A stretch of DNA of 64,000 nucleotides from Candidatus Gastranaerophilales bacterium (lineage in GTDB: Bacteria > Cyanobacteriota > Vampirovibrionia > Gastranaerophilales > Gastranaerophilaceae), in contig CALVBT010000007.1 of the NCBI GenBank assembly GCA_944325885.1, positions 1 through 64,000 on the forward strand. The letters are read 5' to 3'. Made by a program: the position numbers and the translations under genes. Shown here piece by piece: positions 42,841 through 52,258 of the stretch. A model generated the notes under the pieces. That model ran no database searches. It saw only the letters and a program-made list of their open reading frames with translations, and was not told where the DNA came from. Each line of letters begins with the position of its first letter. Positions within the stretch are counted from its first letter, which is position 1.

Positions 42841-43221
42841 ATGTCAAAGTTTACTTCAGGGGGATATAAAAAGAGTCTGTCTTATGCGCTGCAGGGGTTG
42901 AGCGTCGCATACAAATCCCAGAGAAATTACAGATTCCATCTTTTTGTCGGATTTCTGGCAATTGTCGGCGGAATAATTTTAAACTTTAAATGTATCGAAT
43001 ACTGTGTACTTATCCTTGCTATCAGTTTTGTTATTACTGCAGAACTTTTTAACTCGGTAATTGAGTTTGCTCTTGATGCGCTTTACAAAAACAAATACTC
43101 AAAAATGGTCAAAATGGCAAAAGACCTCTCAGCAGGAGTTGTACTCATTGCCGCAATGACAAGTATTCTCATAGGGCTTATGCTCTTTGGCCGCAAGCTT
43201 TTGATAATGTTTTTGTATTAA
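42841..43221 (+). CDS. dgkA: Diacylglycerol / undecaprenol kinase
   Basis: 126 residues with three membrane helices. The DgkA signature AELFNSVIEFALD (family form E-x-x-N-T-A-I-E) and AKDLSAGVVLIAA are present. The YSLSYALQGLSVAYKSQRN-like start (KSLSYALQGL then NYRFH) is also typical. It phosphorylates diacylglycerol or undecaprenol, feeding the lipid carrier pool for envelope polymers. Follows ybeY in the same transcript. Its stop overlaps the 3' end of a convergent gene by 4 bases. Confidence 0.92.
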   Translation: MSKFTSGGYKKSLSYALQGLSVAYKSQRNYRFHLFVGFLAIVGGIILNFKCIEYCVLILAISFVITAELFNSVIEFALDALYKNKYSKMVKMAKDLSAGVVLIAAMTSILIGLMLFGRKLLIMFLY

Positions 43222-44078
43222 TACTCAGGGAGCCTGCAGGTCAACTTGTCGAGTATTGTCCTGCCTTTGAGCATTTGTTTCCATTTTTTCAGTTCTTTGC
43301 CTGAAAGTTCCAAATACGAAAAATAAGAATCCAGCGACCATAGCCTGTATGCGCCTGTTCTGTCGATTCTTCTTTTGCATTCGGCAAGATTTGTCATAGC
43401 CTGTGTTTTGTTTACATCAATAAAAAAGCGAAGACCCTTTTGCACTATAACAGGGACAATGTCCGTAAATTTTATCTCACTAGTTCTGACATCAAATTTT
43501 TGTTTAACAAGTTTGTTTAAATCTTTAAAATGTTTTATCTCTAACAAATCTTCTTCTATAGGCAAAAAGCCCATTTTTGTATGATACAAAGTTGCATGAG
43601 CAAGTGATTGTCTTGGAATTTTTTTTATCCCGAGCTGCAATGCCCGTTCTATTTGTATCTGGTCAAGCCTTATACCAACACCCAAATACTGTTTGCTAAA
43701 ATTATCCATTTGACCCGACATCATGGAAAAAGAACCGTTTTTGTGCCGTTTTATGGAAAAAGTTTTTTCTCCTATTGGAATGCCAAATTCGTCTACTATT
43801 GTATATGTTTCTTCAACAGCATTTTCATAGGTTTTGCTCGGGCTTGATTTTACAACGACCTTCGCCTGAACAGGCCCGCCGGTTTGTGCATCTTTCAGAT
43901 ATATAGTATCCGGCCGTCCGCCCTTATACTGAAAAGTATCGCCGAGCATTTCAAACAGTGTTTTTGAATGAAAAACAGTTTCTTTTTTCATTTTCAAATA
44001 ATTTTGTGACGACTCTTGAGCAAGCCCCGCCAGCTTTGGTCTTATTATTGATGTTATTGTTCCGGAAAAATTAATCAT
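43218..44078 (-). CDS. Unrecognised protein with a GNAT-like segment
   Basis: 286 residues. The middle section QYLGVGIRLDQIQIERALQL followed by ATLYHTKMGFLPIEE has the layout of an acetyl-CoA-binding GNAT core: G-x-G-x-x-L, helix, then a late Y-x-K-x-GF. Upstream is a beta-rich stretch (AKVVVKSSPSKTYENAVEE). The C-terminal 80 residues are helical and basic. No membrane or signal sequence. Possibly a lineage-restricted acetyltransferase-like protein; the acetyl-CoA loop is not a strict match to R/Q-x-x-G-x-G/A. Confidence 0.55.
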   Translation of the reverse strand: MINFSGTITSIIRPKLAGLAQESSQNYLKMKKETVFHSKTLFEMLGDTFQYKGGRPDTIYLKDAQTGGPVQAKVVVKSSPSKTYENAVEETYTIVDEFGIPIGEKTFSIKRHKNGSFSMMSGQMDNFSKQYLGVGIRLDQIQIERALQLGIKKIPRQSLAHATLYHTKMGFLPIEEDLLEIKHFKDLNKLVKQKFDVRTSEIKFTDIVPVIVQKGLRFFIDVNKTQAMTNLAECKRRIDRTGAYRLWSLDSYFSYLELSGKELKKWKQMLKGRTILDKLTCRLPEY

Positions 44079-44133
44079 TACAAAAAGTATAACGCTGTAA
44101 TAAAAAAATTTTGCTATTTAATTTATTACATAC

Positions 44134-44166
44134 AAAAGCTCTGTTAAAAAATTTAACAGAGCTTTT
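44134..44166. terminator. Bidirectional terminator
   Basis: Stem aaaagctctgttaaa / tttaacagagctttt with a short loop. It has A-run on one side and T-run on the other, serving the leftward RNR gene and possibly readthrough on the other strand. Confidence 0.9.
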
Positions 44167-44193
44167 TGTTGTTAAACCTATGCTTTAGATATT

Positions 44194-46194
44194 TTATGAA
44201 CAACCGGAATATCCGCAGTTCAAGCAGATAAAGCAGCCTTCGCCATAGCCGAGAACGGCTCCGCATTCGGGGCATTTATGTTCTTCACCCACGTGTTGAG
44301 CTTCCGGCAAATCTGCTTTTGGTTCTTCTATTGCTTTGATTTCTGGCATTTTCTTAGCATCTTTTTTCTCAAGGTTCATTGGCTGGAACTGTCTTGAGTT
44401 GTTACGATAAACAGTAATGCCTTTCAAATTGTTTTCGTAAGCCAAAAGATAAGAATCTGCAACATCCTGTTTTGTGGCATTTTCTTCAAAGTTTACTGTT
44501 TTAGAAACAGCGTTGTCAGTATGCAGCTGGAATGCAGCCTGCATTTTTACATGCCAGTAAGGAGAAACATCGTGAGCGCAAACAAAGATTCTCTTAGCTT
44601 CTGCGGGAACTTCGTCGCAATGAGCCAGAGTTCCGTCAATAGAAATCTTTGTCATAAGCTCATCAGAATAGAAGCCGTGTTTTTTAGCATAAGCTTCAAA
44701 AATCGGGTTAACTTCTACGAGTTTTGTTCCGTCCATTACGTCACGGATAAATACAAGGCCGAACAACGGTTCTACACCGCCTGATGCACCGGCAATCATA
44801 GAAATTGTACCGGTCGGAGCGATACAAGTAGTTGTAGCGTTTCTGATACCGTATTTTGCAATTTGTGCATCCAAATCAGCCCACATTTCATCAGTGATGA
44901 TGCCTGCTGATTTGCCCTGATATTTATAAGTTAAAAACGGTTTTCCGTCCTTGAACACACCGTCATACACGCTGCCTTTAAAGTTGCCGAATCTGCCTCT
45001 TTCTTTAGAGAGTTCGATTGATTTTACTTTTGACTGGTAATCAATAAATTCCATAATCTGAGAAGCGAGCTTTGTACCTTCTTCAGAGTTGTAAGCAATG
45101 CCGAGTTTCATAAGCATATCAGCCCAGCCCATTACGCCGAGACCGATTTTACGGTTGTTTTGAACCATTTCTGAAATCTGAGGCAGAGGATAATTGTTGA
45201 TAGCAATAACGTTATCCAAAAAGTGGATAGCTGTTTGTGTTGTTTCTGCCAGTCTGTCCCAATCAACAGAGTAATTTCCTTCACTGCCTTTGAGCATCAG
45301 TCCAAGGTTTATAGAACCGAGGTTGCAGGCTTCGTAAGGCAGAAGAGGAACCTCACCGCAAGGGTTTGTAGATTCGATTTCGCCAATCAACGGAGTCGGA
45401 TTGTCAGAGTTCATATTGTCGATAAAGATGATACCCGGTTCACCGTTTTTCCATGCACCTTCTACAATCAGGTCGAACACTGCTTTTGCATTCAGCTTGC
45501 CGACAGGCTGTTTTGTTCTCGGGTGGATAAGTTCGTAGTCTGTACCTGCTTTCAATGCTTCCATAAACTTGTCTGTAATAGCAACAGAAATATTGAAATT
45601 GTTCAGCTTAAAGTTGTCAGACTTGCAGTTGATAAAATCTAAAATATCAGGGTGGTCAATTCTCAAGATACCCATGTTTGCGCCACGTCTTGTGCCGCCT
45701 TGTTTTACGGCTTCAGTAGCAGCGTTGAATACTTCCATAAAGCTGACAGGGCCGGAAGAAACACCCATTGTAGAACGTACAACGTCGTTTTTAGGTCTTA
45801 ATCTTGAGAAAGAAAAACCTGTTCCGCCGCCTGATTTGTGTATCAGAGCAGTGTTTTTAACTGTTTCAAAAATACCTTCAAGAGAATCTTCAACAGGCAA
45901 TACAAAACAAGCTGCCAGCTGGCCCAGTTCTCTGCCTGCGTTCATCAATGTAGGTGAATTAGGCATAAAGTAGCGTTTTGTAATAAAGTTATAAAATTCT
46001 TTTGTTGATTTGTTAACTTCCTCTTGAGTTGCACCGAATTTTTTGTCAGCTTCCGCAAGAGTAGAAGCAACTCTCAAAAACAAATCCTCGGGTCTTTCTG
46101 TAGGATTGCCCTGTGCATCTCTTTTTAAGTATCTTTTTTCCAAAACTTTAATTGCGTTTTGGGACAAGTTAAGTTTTTCTTCCGTACAGTCCAC
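44194..46194 (-). CDS. nrdJ: Adenosylcobalamin-dependent (class II) ribonucleotide reductase
   Basis: 666 residues. Radical RNR features: PTLMNAGRELGQLAACFVLP, GGGTGFSFSRLRP, RRGANMGILRIDHPDI, STNPCGEVPLLPYEACNLGS with the N-x-C-x-E active-site motif, and ATTTCIAPTGTISMIAGASG. The C-terminus has a zinc ribbon (CPECGAVLGYGEGCFICLNC) typical of the NrdJ class. It reduces ribonucleotides to deoxyribonucleotides using a B12 radical and does not need oxygen. No other RNR gene is in the window. The leader shows no cobalamin-riboswitch-like sequence that I can recognise. Confidence 0.95.
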   Translation of the reverse strand: MDCTEEKLNLSQNAIKVLEKRYLKRDAQGNPTERPEDLFLRVASTLAEADKKFGATQEEVNKSTKEFYNFITKRYFMPNSPTLMNAGRELGQLAACFVLPVEDSLEGIFETVKNTALIHKSGGGTGFSFSRLRPKNDVVRSTMGVSSGPVSFMEVFNAATEAVKQGGTRRGANMGILRIDHPDILDFINCKSDNFKLNNFNISVAITDKFMEALKAGTDYELIHPRTKQPVGKLNAKAVFDLIVEGAWKNGEPGIIFIDNMNSDNPTPLIGEIESTNPCGEVPLLPYEACNLGSINLGLMLKGSEGNYSVDWDRLAETTQTAIHFLDNVIAINNYPLPQISEMVQNNRKIGLGVMGWADMLMKLGIAYNSEEGTKLASQIMEFIDYQSKVKSIELSKERGRFGNFKGSVYDGVFKDGKPFLTYKYQGKSAGIITDEMWADLDAQIAKYGIRNATTTCIAPTGTISMIAGASGGVEPLFGLVFIRDVMDGTKLVEVNPIFEAYAKKHGFYSDELMTKISIDGTLAHCDEVPAEAKRIFVCAHDVSPYWHVKMQAAFQLHTDNAVSKTVNFEENATKQDVADSYLLAYENNLKGITVYRNNSRQFQPMNLEKKDAKKMPEIKAIEEPKADLPEAQHVGEEHKCPECGAVLGYGEGCFICLNCGYSGCS

Positions 46195-46245
46195 TGTAAT
46201 ATCTCCCCAAATCTAATAACTAATTTTGCTTAACTTATATTGTAT

Positions 46246-46276
46246 AATAGAAAAACCATGACAATGCAGTCATGGT
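46246..46276 (-). terminator. Terminator of the 707-residue gene
   Basis: On the minus strand: stem accatgac / gtcatggt with loop tgcatt, followed by tttttc. It lies between the end of the 707-residue gene and nrdJ. Confidence 0.7.
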
Positions 46277-46312
46277 CTATAGTTTGTTACAATTTACAAT
46301 ATTATATAAAAA

Positions 46313-48436
46313 TTACCAGCCGGCACCCTGCTGCATAACCTGATGAGCAAGCGTATTTGAATCCATTTTATTAATCAAGAATTCAAGCTCCTGAGTAATT
46401 TTTTGCAATTGTTCGTTAAATTCTCTTTGTGAAGCAGGCGGATTTTGCTGCAGGGTTCTTACATCCTGCACGCATTTGTTAAGCGAAACATTTGTAAATG
46501 TTTCGGGATTAAAATATGACCTGCCGCCGACAGAAGCGAGCTGTCTGGCATTGTCCAAATCAGCCATAAGTGCCTGTGTCATATATCTGGCATAAGATTT
46601 TGAAATCAATGCTTTTTCTCGACCGCTGATATTGTGGCCGGATGACATGACAAGATATTTTGAATCCATCAAATTGCGGTTGAACGGATTGTTGCCTGCT
46701 TCTTGAAGATTTTCGATTTTGCCCTGATTTGCGAGAGTACCCTGCACGCTGTGCAAGAAATCTGCGCATATTTGTGCAACAGGAATATCGTCACCATGTT
46801 TTTTGATGTATTCTCTTACATCAAAATTTTGTACAGCAGTATCAAGTGCGGAATAAATTTTGTTTAAATCACCTCTGTTGCCGGTTGTATAACGCAATTC
46901 ACGTTTTAAATCACGGACATAGTCCTTGATTTCTCTGTTAATATTTCTTACGGCAGAAGAATTTGGTCGGCCTGTCCAGTTTTTGGTATTGTGAATCATC
47001 CCCTGAGGAAGACCTACATCACCTGCAGCATAAAACAATCTGTGCTGATTTCTGCTCACTTCAAATCTGTTGGCAAAAGATTCATGCCATCTAAAATCAT
47101 GCGGCCCCATCGCCCCCATCGCTCCCAGCATATTGCCGTGGCCAAAAGGCGGCTGACCGACGGGTCTGCCCAGACCTGCGGAAAATCTAACCACATCAGC
47201 AATTTGTTGACCGTCTGTATAACGCAACATACCAAGTATTTCACCCTTAGCCTGATTGATTCTTTGCTGAACCTTTCTCGGATCTGTTTCGTATTCTATG
47301 CCGGCCAGCACTTTCATTGCAGATCTGTACTGCGGTCTGTTCTGATAATCAGGAACAAGTGCTTTCAGCATTCCGATTGATGTTTCATCATTCAACATCT
47401 GGCTTACGATAAAATCTGCTGTTTTAGTTTTAAGCTGATTTTCTTCTCTGCTGTTTATATAACTGCCGCTTTGAGAAAATACGGAGTTTGCAAAACGGGC
47501 AGAATTGTACAAATCAGCATATTTGTCGCCTCTGTCTGCAGCATCATTAATTATTGCACCGGAAACTGAAGGTCTGCCGCCCGGCGGATTGCTGCTGATT
47601 GTTCCGACAATTTTGTTTATATTGCTATGGTTTAAGAGTCTTTCGATTTGATTTTTGGCTTCTTCCACAGCTCTTTTTACTTCTGCGGGATTGTTTCCTC
47701 CTTCTGCAGCGTCAAGGAGTCTTGCTGCATTTCTGTATTCCGGATAGCTTTCAAAATAAGGATTTATTTGATTTAACAAATCAATATTGTCCTTTAACAT
47801 TTGATTGACTATATAATCCGCAGCACTGTCTTTTATATTTTTTGCCTCGGCAGAGCTTATACCGCTGCCATATCTGGACAACCAGCTTTGAGAATCCTGA
47901 ACAGTATTGTACAAATCTGCATATTTTGCCTCGCTGCCGCTTTTTTCATTTCTTATAATATTCGAAGAGGCCTGTCTGCCACGTTCCATTTGTTCAACTT
48001 TTTGCTGCGCAAACATGCCGAACTCCTGCACAACATCTGACATAACAATAGAACGTTCGCCCTTCATTTCATTCATATATCTGGCAATAAACTCTTCATC
48101 TATACTGCCAAGAAAAGATTTTACCTCCTGTGCTGACACATTCGGATTCTGTCTTTCATAATTTTGAGCATAAACTTCAATATATTTTTCCAGCTCTCGT
48201 TTCAAGGTGTTTGCATTGTTGGCAATTTCCTCTTTCATACCGTTTTTTCTTGCAGCATTATAATTACGTTCCGTGTCACCGCTCATCAAACGTATGTCTA
48301 CATTTTCTTCGTCCTGTGAATCACCGTTTATAACGTAATCGTTGCCCTGTTCCTGTTCAAGAAGCTTCTGGTATTCTTCCAAATCAACATACTGGACGTT
48401 CTTAATAAACGGATTAAAATTTACTGACCCTGCCAT
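46313..48436 (-). CDS. Large repeat-containing protein, unknown
   Basis: 707 residues, hydrophilic, Asn/Gln/Arg-rich, no signal peptide or membrane helix. Two related units of about 115 residues occur near 168-280 and 305-415: each starts KYADLYN, contains ADxIVxQML, and has a PEYRNAARLL or PQYRSAMKVL motif followed by EVKRAVEEAKNQI or KVQQRINQAKGEI. The C-terminal half includes a Phe/His-rich stretch (FRWHESFANRFEVSRNQHRL). An NPF motif lies at the start (NFNPFIKN). It is monocistronic between two terminators and follows repeat copy F. Possibly a lineage-specific structural or cytoskeletal protein; function unknown. Confidence 0.65.
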   Translation of the reverse strand: MAGSVNFNPFIKNVQYVDLEEYQKLLEQEQGNDYVINGDSQDEENVDIRLMSGDTERNYNAARKNGMKEEIANNANTLKRELEKYIEVYAQNYERQNPNVSAQEVKSFLGSIDEEFIARYMNEMKGERSIVMSDVVQEFGMFAQQKVEQMERGRQASSNIIRNEKSGSEAKYADLYNTVQDSQSWLSRYGSGISSAEAKNIKDSAADYIVNQMLKDNIDLLNQINPYFESYPEYRNAARLLDAAEGGNNPAEVKRAVEEAKNQIERLLNHSNINKIVGTISSNPPGGRPSVSGAIINDAADRGDKYADLYNSARFANSVFSQSGSYINSREENQLKTKTADFIVSQMLNDETSIGMLKALVPDYQNRPQYRSAMKVLAGIEYETDPRKVQQRINQAKGEILGMLRYTDGQQIADVVRFSAGLGRPVGQPPFGHGNMLGAMGAMGPHDFRWHESFANRFEVSRNQHRLFYAAGDVGLPQGMIHNTKNWTGRPNSSAVRNINREIKDYVRDLKRELRYTTGNRGDLNKIYSALDTAVQNFDVREYIKKHGDDIPVAQICADFLHSVQGTLANQGKIENLQEAGNNPFNRNLMDSKYLVMSSGHNISGREKALISKSYARYMTQALMADLDNARQLASVGGRSYFNPETFTNVSLNKCVQDVRTLQQNPPASQREFNEQLQKITQELEFLINKMDSNTLAHQVMQQGAGW

Positions 48437-48541
48437 AGATTTCTCCGATTTTTATTTTATTTTTGTTCCCTGTAATCATGTATACGGCAGGGTTTTAGAT
48501 AAACTTTAGGTTTTATTACAGCCCGATTTACAATCCTTAAT

Positions 48542-48676
48542 ATTTGATATAGTCAACTGACTCCGACTACTTGTAGAACCTGTGCAATTGACAAGTCCGT
48601 TTTGTTAAACAAGTCCGGCACAGCCAACAAGTGCATGGGGTCACTTCCAAAGCTACAAACTGAACCGCCTCAGACA
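48542..48676 (+). repeat. Family-1 dispersed repeat, copy F (shortest full copy)
   Basis: 135 bases. The left 115 bases match copy A almost exactly. The variable and right part is reduced to aagctacaaactgaaccgcc then tcagaca. One frame is open throughout. Confidence 0.9.
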
Positions 48677-48691
48677 TAAATATAGACAAAC

Positions 48692-48722
48692 AAAAAAAAC
48701 GGCTCATCTTTCGAAGAGCCGC
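48692..48722 (-). terminator. Terminator of the YhaM-like gene
   Basis: On the minus strand: cggctc / gagccg stem with loop ttcgaaagat, followed by eight T. Confidence 0.85.
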
Positions 48723-48723
48723 C

Positions 48724-49133
48724 GGAATGAAAATTGCTTTACATTCCCCGTCTAATGTAGTGTGTGTGAAGTGTGAAGTAAATGAAGTGAAGTAAATTAA
48801 TGAAGTAAGTAGTAAGTCTTTGATTAGCTTTTTAAGCTTTGTGGTTTGTTTTCTCTTTTCTCTATATCTCTAATATGTTGTGGTTTATGTGGTTTAACCT
48901 TTGTCTCTATCTCTTTTTATCTCTCGTACTTATATAAACAAATTTTGATATAAAAAATTGCTATATTGGAGTCATAAAAAGTATATATCTGTTACATAAC
49001 TTAACATTGCAGATAAAAAACAAGTCAAAACTGCCTCAAAAAGGCAATATTAAACACTCATCTCAGTTGCCGAAAATAGTCATTATCGCAAGTATCACAT
49101 TCCCGAGCAAATCAAATATACCCATCAGAATAT
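48724..49133. other. Non-coding region with GAAGTRA-type simple repeats
   Basis: A ggaatg/cattcc hairpin at 48724-48747 is followed by about 57 bases (48760-48816) of irregular repeats of gaagt, gtgaa and agtaa. After that come CT-rich and gtggttt-containing stretches, with AT-rich sequence to 49133. I see no credible gene. Confidence 0.55.
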
Positions 49134-49964
49134 TTAACCCAAATCACTTATTGCTGTTTTGCCGAATTTTGCACTCAAATCATCAATATGATGCAAAAGA
49201 TACAAACAAGGCTCCAAGTCCTTTTCGCCAAGGTCAACGATTGCGCCCCATTCACTGCGTCCGTGGTGGGCTGCTATCATTTTTGCAACAGTTTTAAAGC
49301 CGTTGGCCATACATGTTGAAAATCCCCACTGCGAATGCGTGAGCCATTCTTTTGGAAATTCCTCGTCATATTCTATGAGTCCTGATTCTTCATCAATTTT
49401 GTATTCAAAAATCTTGCCGAAGTCATGCATTATACACGCTGCATATATCTGGGATTTGTCCACTTTTTTATACATTACGGACATAAGAGTTTTTGCAATT
49501 TCCAGACACTCAAAAGTATGCTCAACCAGCCCGCCCAGATAATTGTGGTGCATGAGTCTGGCTGCAGGAGAAATTTTGAATTCTTTTTCATATTCAAACA
49601 ATAAAGAAGAAACAAACTGTTTCAATTTTTCGTCTTCAATTTCGTTTGCATATTCGATAACAGCATTGAACAGAGCATCTCTTTGAGCTTCATCCAGACC
49701 TATTTTTGCCTCGCTGACAAGTTCGAGATTGGAAATAAGGCAGTTATTATATTTTTCGTTATAAGAGCCGCCGAGGATTTTTACGTGATTGCCGGTGCGA
49801 AAAAGCTTGCTGTCCAGTCTGTTAAGAGCCTCTTCCCACAGTATGCAGTTTAGCAAAGACCCGTCCCCCAGATTTTTAAGCTGAAGTTTTCCCATTTTAG
49901 TGCCGGCTTTTGTATCCCCGACTGAGAATATCACTACTTCGTAAGTTTGAGTCAAATCTAACAT
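49134..49964 (-). CDS. HD-domain 3'-5' exoribonuclease, YhaM-like
   Basis: 276 residues. N-terminal OB-fold region (MGKLQLKNLGDGSLLNCILW) followed by an HD domain: VEHTFECLEIAKTL, CIMHDFGKIFEY with the His-Asp pair, WLTHSQWG, IAAHHGRSEWG and LLHHIDDLSAKF. This order matches YhaM/CBF1 family proteins, which degrade RNA or DNA from the 3' end. The ATG has aaagg about 6 bases upstream. Confidence 0.85.
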   Translation of the reverse strand: MLDLTQTYEVVIFSVGDTKAGTKMGKLQLKNLGDGSLLNCILWEEALNRLDSKLFRTGNHVKILGGSYNEKYNNCLISNLELVSEAKIGLDEAQRDALFNAVIEYANEIEDEKLKQFVSSLLFEYEKEFKISPAARLMHHNYLGGLVEHTFECLEIAKTLMSVMYKKVDKSQIYAACIMHDFGKIFEYKIDEESGLIEYDEEFPKEWLTHSQWGFSTCMANGFKTVAKMIAAHHGRSEWGAIVDLGEKDLEPCLYLLHHIDDLSAKFGKTAISDLG

Positions 49965-50138
49965 AATATACCTTTCTCTAATCCCGACGGTTTTCTATTA
50001 TTCTAACATCAAAGATAAATTTTAATGTGTAAATGTGAAAGAATTGTAAATAATCTGCCGAAAAAATGTACAACATGCAGTGTTTCATAATACAATTTTA
50101 AGAAGATAAATTAATATCAAACGGGGAGAAAAAGAGTT

Positions 50139-51164
50139 TTGATTAAAAAAGCAATGGTTATGGCAGCAGGCGTAGGATCCAGACTAGACCCTCTTACACA
50201 AAAGATACCAAAACCGCTCGTCCCTGTTTTGAACAAACCGGTAATGGATATTCTGCTGCAAAAACTCAAAAACTTTGGTGTAGAAAAAGTTATTGCAAAC
50301 ACACACTATCTCGGCGAACAAATCCAAAACCGCTACAGCGAAAATTCTCCGGTTGATATTGAGTTTTCGTTTATACACGAAACAGAACTCTCAGGCACTG
50401 CCGGCGGGGTCAAAAAATGCGAATCGTTTTTTGATGATGTTGAGGATTTTATTGTAGTGAGTGCTGACGGGCTGCACGATGCCGATATCGAAAAGGTTGT
50501 CCGTTCTCACTTTGAATCAGGCTGCATTGCCACAATGGCAATTGTAGGTGTTGAACACGAAGAAGTTTGCAAATACGGTGTCGTTGTCCCTTCAGAAAAT
50601 CATACTGTTTTGGAATTTCAGGAAAAACCCTCGCTCGATGAAGCAAAAAGCAACTTTATCAACACAGGGATTTATGTTTTTAACAAAAGGATTTTTGACT
50701 TTATTCCAGAAGGACAAAAATATGATTTTGCCAGAGATGTGTTCCCTTCTCTTCTTGAAGCGGGCGAAAAAATCAATACTTACAGAATCTATTCTTACTG
50801 GTCAGACATTGGTACAATAGACCAGTATATCCAGTCCAACAAAGATGCGCTTAACAGAAAAGTTATGACACCCGAGCCGAATATTATGCGCAAATACGAG
50901 GCTGTTTACTCTGTCGGACACAATTGCAAAATCGACAAATCAATAAAATTTGTAAACAACGTCATCATCGGCAACAACTGCAAAATAGGCAAAAATGTAA
51001 CCCTTGATGATGTAATCCTCTGGGACAACACGGTTGTTGAGGACAATGTAGAGCTGAAAAGAGTCGTATCTGCGAACAACAATGTTTTCAAATCTTCCAT
51101 AGAAGGCAAAGAAGAATGGAAGGTAATCGGCCCTGACAGTGTGATTGAAGCAAGTTTAGTTTAA
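50139..51164 (+). CDS. Sugar-phosphate nucleotidyltransferase with left-handed beta-helix
   Basis: 341 residues, TTG start with ggggag 10 bases upstream; an ATG at 50154 is an alternative. Nucleotidyltransferase start AMVMAAGVGSRLDPLTQKIP, KPLVPVLNKP, then SADGLHDADIE (metal site), GVEHEEVCKYGVV, and YSYWSDIGTIDQY. From about residue 245 on there are hexapeptide-type repeats (IGNNCKIGKNVTLDDV). Enzymes of this shape make GDP-mannose, dTDP-glucose or UDP-MurNAc/GlcNAc; I cannot pick a substrate. Next gene is DAHP synthase, with only a 26-base gap. Confidence 0.85.
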   Translation: MIKKAMVMAAGVGSRLDPLTQKIPKPLVPVLNKPVMDILLQKLKNFGVEKVIANTHYLGEQIQNRYSENSPVDIEFSFIHETELSGTAGGVKKCESFFDDVEDFIVVSADGLHDADIEKVVRSHFESGCIATMAIVGVEHEEVCKYGVVVPSENHTVLEFQEKPSLDEAKSNFINTGIYVFNKRIFDFIPEGQKYDFARDVFPSLLEAGEKINTYRIYSYWSDIGTIDQYIQSNKDALNRKVMTPEPNIMRKYEAVYSVGHNCKIDKSIKFVNNVIIGNNCKIGKNVTLDDVILWDNTVVEDNVELKRVVSANNNVFKSSIEGKEEWKVIGPDSVIEASLV

Positions 51165-51190
51165 GAAAATAAAAAAGGAAGCACGAAACA

Positions 51191-52255
51191 ATGATAATAA
51201 TAATGGAGCCAAAAGCCACTGTAGAACAAATTAACGCCGTAAAAAGATATATGGAAAACAAGGGCTTTAAAATTGTTCTGAACCATGGCGATGTAATGAC
51301 TGTCCTCGCTGCAATCGGCGACAAAAGACTTATTGAACCGCAGTCTGTGGCTTCATTTGAGGGTGTCAGAGAGGTAAAACTTATACAAGAACCGTACAAA
51401 CTCGCCTCTCGTGAATACAAAGAAGAAGACACGGTAATAGAATTTAAAAACGGAGTAAAAATCGGCGGGCTGGAAAGACCTGTTATGATGGTAGGCCCCT
51501 GTTCCGTTGAAAAAGACTTTAACTGGCTTATGGAAGTAGCACAGGCAGCAAAAGAAATGGGCTGCGAATTTTTAAGAGGCGGAGCTTTCAAACCCAGAAC
51601 CTCACCCTATGACTTTCAAGGACTCGGTGAAAAAGGGCTGCAATATTTAAAAGAAGCAGCGGAAAAAACAGGGCTGCTCGTTGTTTCAGAAGTAATGGAC
51701 ACGGCTGATGTTGACATGTTTTGTGACTATGTGGATTTGATACAGATAGGCGCACGCAACATGCAGAACTTTAAACTACTCAAAGCAGTAGGGAAAGCAG
51801 GCAAACCCGTGCTTTTAAAAAGAGGGCCTGCTGCAACTATCAGAGAGTTTCTCCTAGCTGCAGAACACATAATGGCAAACGACAACGACAAAGTCATACT
51901 TTGCGAAAGAGGGATAAAAGGCTTTGATTCTACGTTTACAAGAAACACACTCGATATTGCGGCAATACCAATCATCAAAAAATACTCTCACCTGCCTGTA
52001 CTCGCTGACCCGAGCCACGGCACAGGCCGCAGATATCTCGTTGAGCCGATGAGCAAAGCCGCTCTGATTGCCGGCGCAAACGGGCTTATGATAGAAATTC
52101 ACAACGACCCTGACAATGCTTCTTCTGACGGAGCGCAGAGTCTGAGCCTGCCTATGTTCAAAGATGTTCAAAGACGTCTGAACAAACTTATCGGCAGGAT
52201 TGACTATGACAACAAAGTTTTGAAAGCAGAATTGAAAAAAGCATCAAAAGTTTAA
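51191..52255 (+). CDS. aroF: 3-deoxy-7-phosphoheptulonate synthase (type I-beta)
   Basis: 354 residues. The first ~70 residues form a small ferredoxin-like regulatory domain (EQINAVKRYMENKGFKIVLN). The TIM-barrel catalytic domain carries VGPCSVEKDF, GGAFKPRTSPYDFQG, KRGPAATIREFLLAAEHI and LADPSHGTGRR. It condenses phosphoenolpyruvate with erythrose 4-phosphate, first step of the shikimate pathway feeding chorismate (used by PabBC at 17449). Shine-Dalgarno aaggaag lies upstream of the ATG. Confidence 0.95.
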   Translation: MIIIMEPKATVEQINAVKRYMENKGFKIVLNHGDVMTVLAAIGDKRLIEPQSVASFEGVREVKLIQEPYKLASREYKEEDTVIEFKNGVKIGGLERPVMMVGPCSVEKDFNWLMEVAQAAKEMGCEFLRGGAFKPRTSPYDFQGLGEKGLQYLKEAAEKTGLLVVSEVMDTADVDMFCDYVDLIQIGARNMQNFKLLKAVGKAGKPVLLKRGPAATIREFLLAAEHIMANDNDKVILCERGIKGFDSTFTRNTLDIAAIPIIKKYSHLPVLADPSHGTGRRYLVEPMSKAALIAGANGLMIEIHNDPDNASSDGAQSLSLPMFKDVQRRLNKLIGRIDYDNKVLKAELKKASKV

Positions 52256-52258
52256 AAA

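Noticed and set aside
44101-46312. Cobalamin riboswitch upstream of nrdJ
   Set aside because: The gap upstream of nrdJ is about 118 bases and holds only a terminator and AT-rich sequence; no B12-box-like sequence seen.
48760-48816. Possible CRISPR-like short repeats
   Set aside because: Repeat units are irregular and under 10 bases with no spacers; no cas genes in the window.
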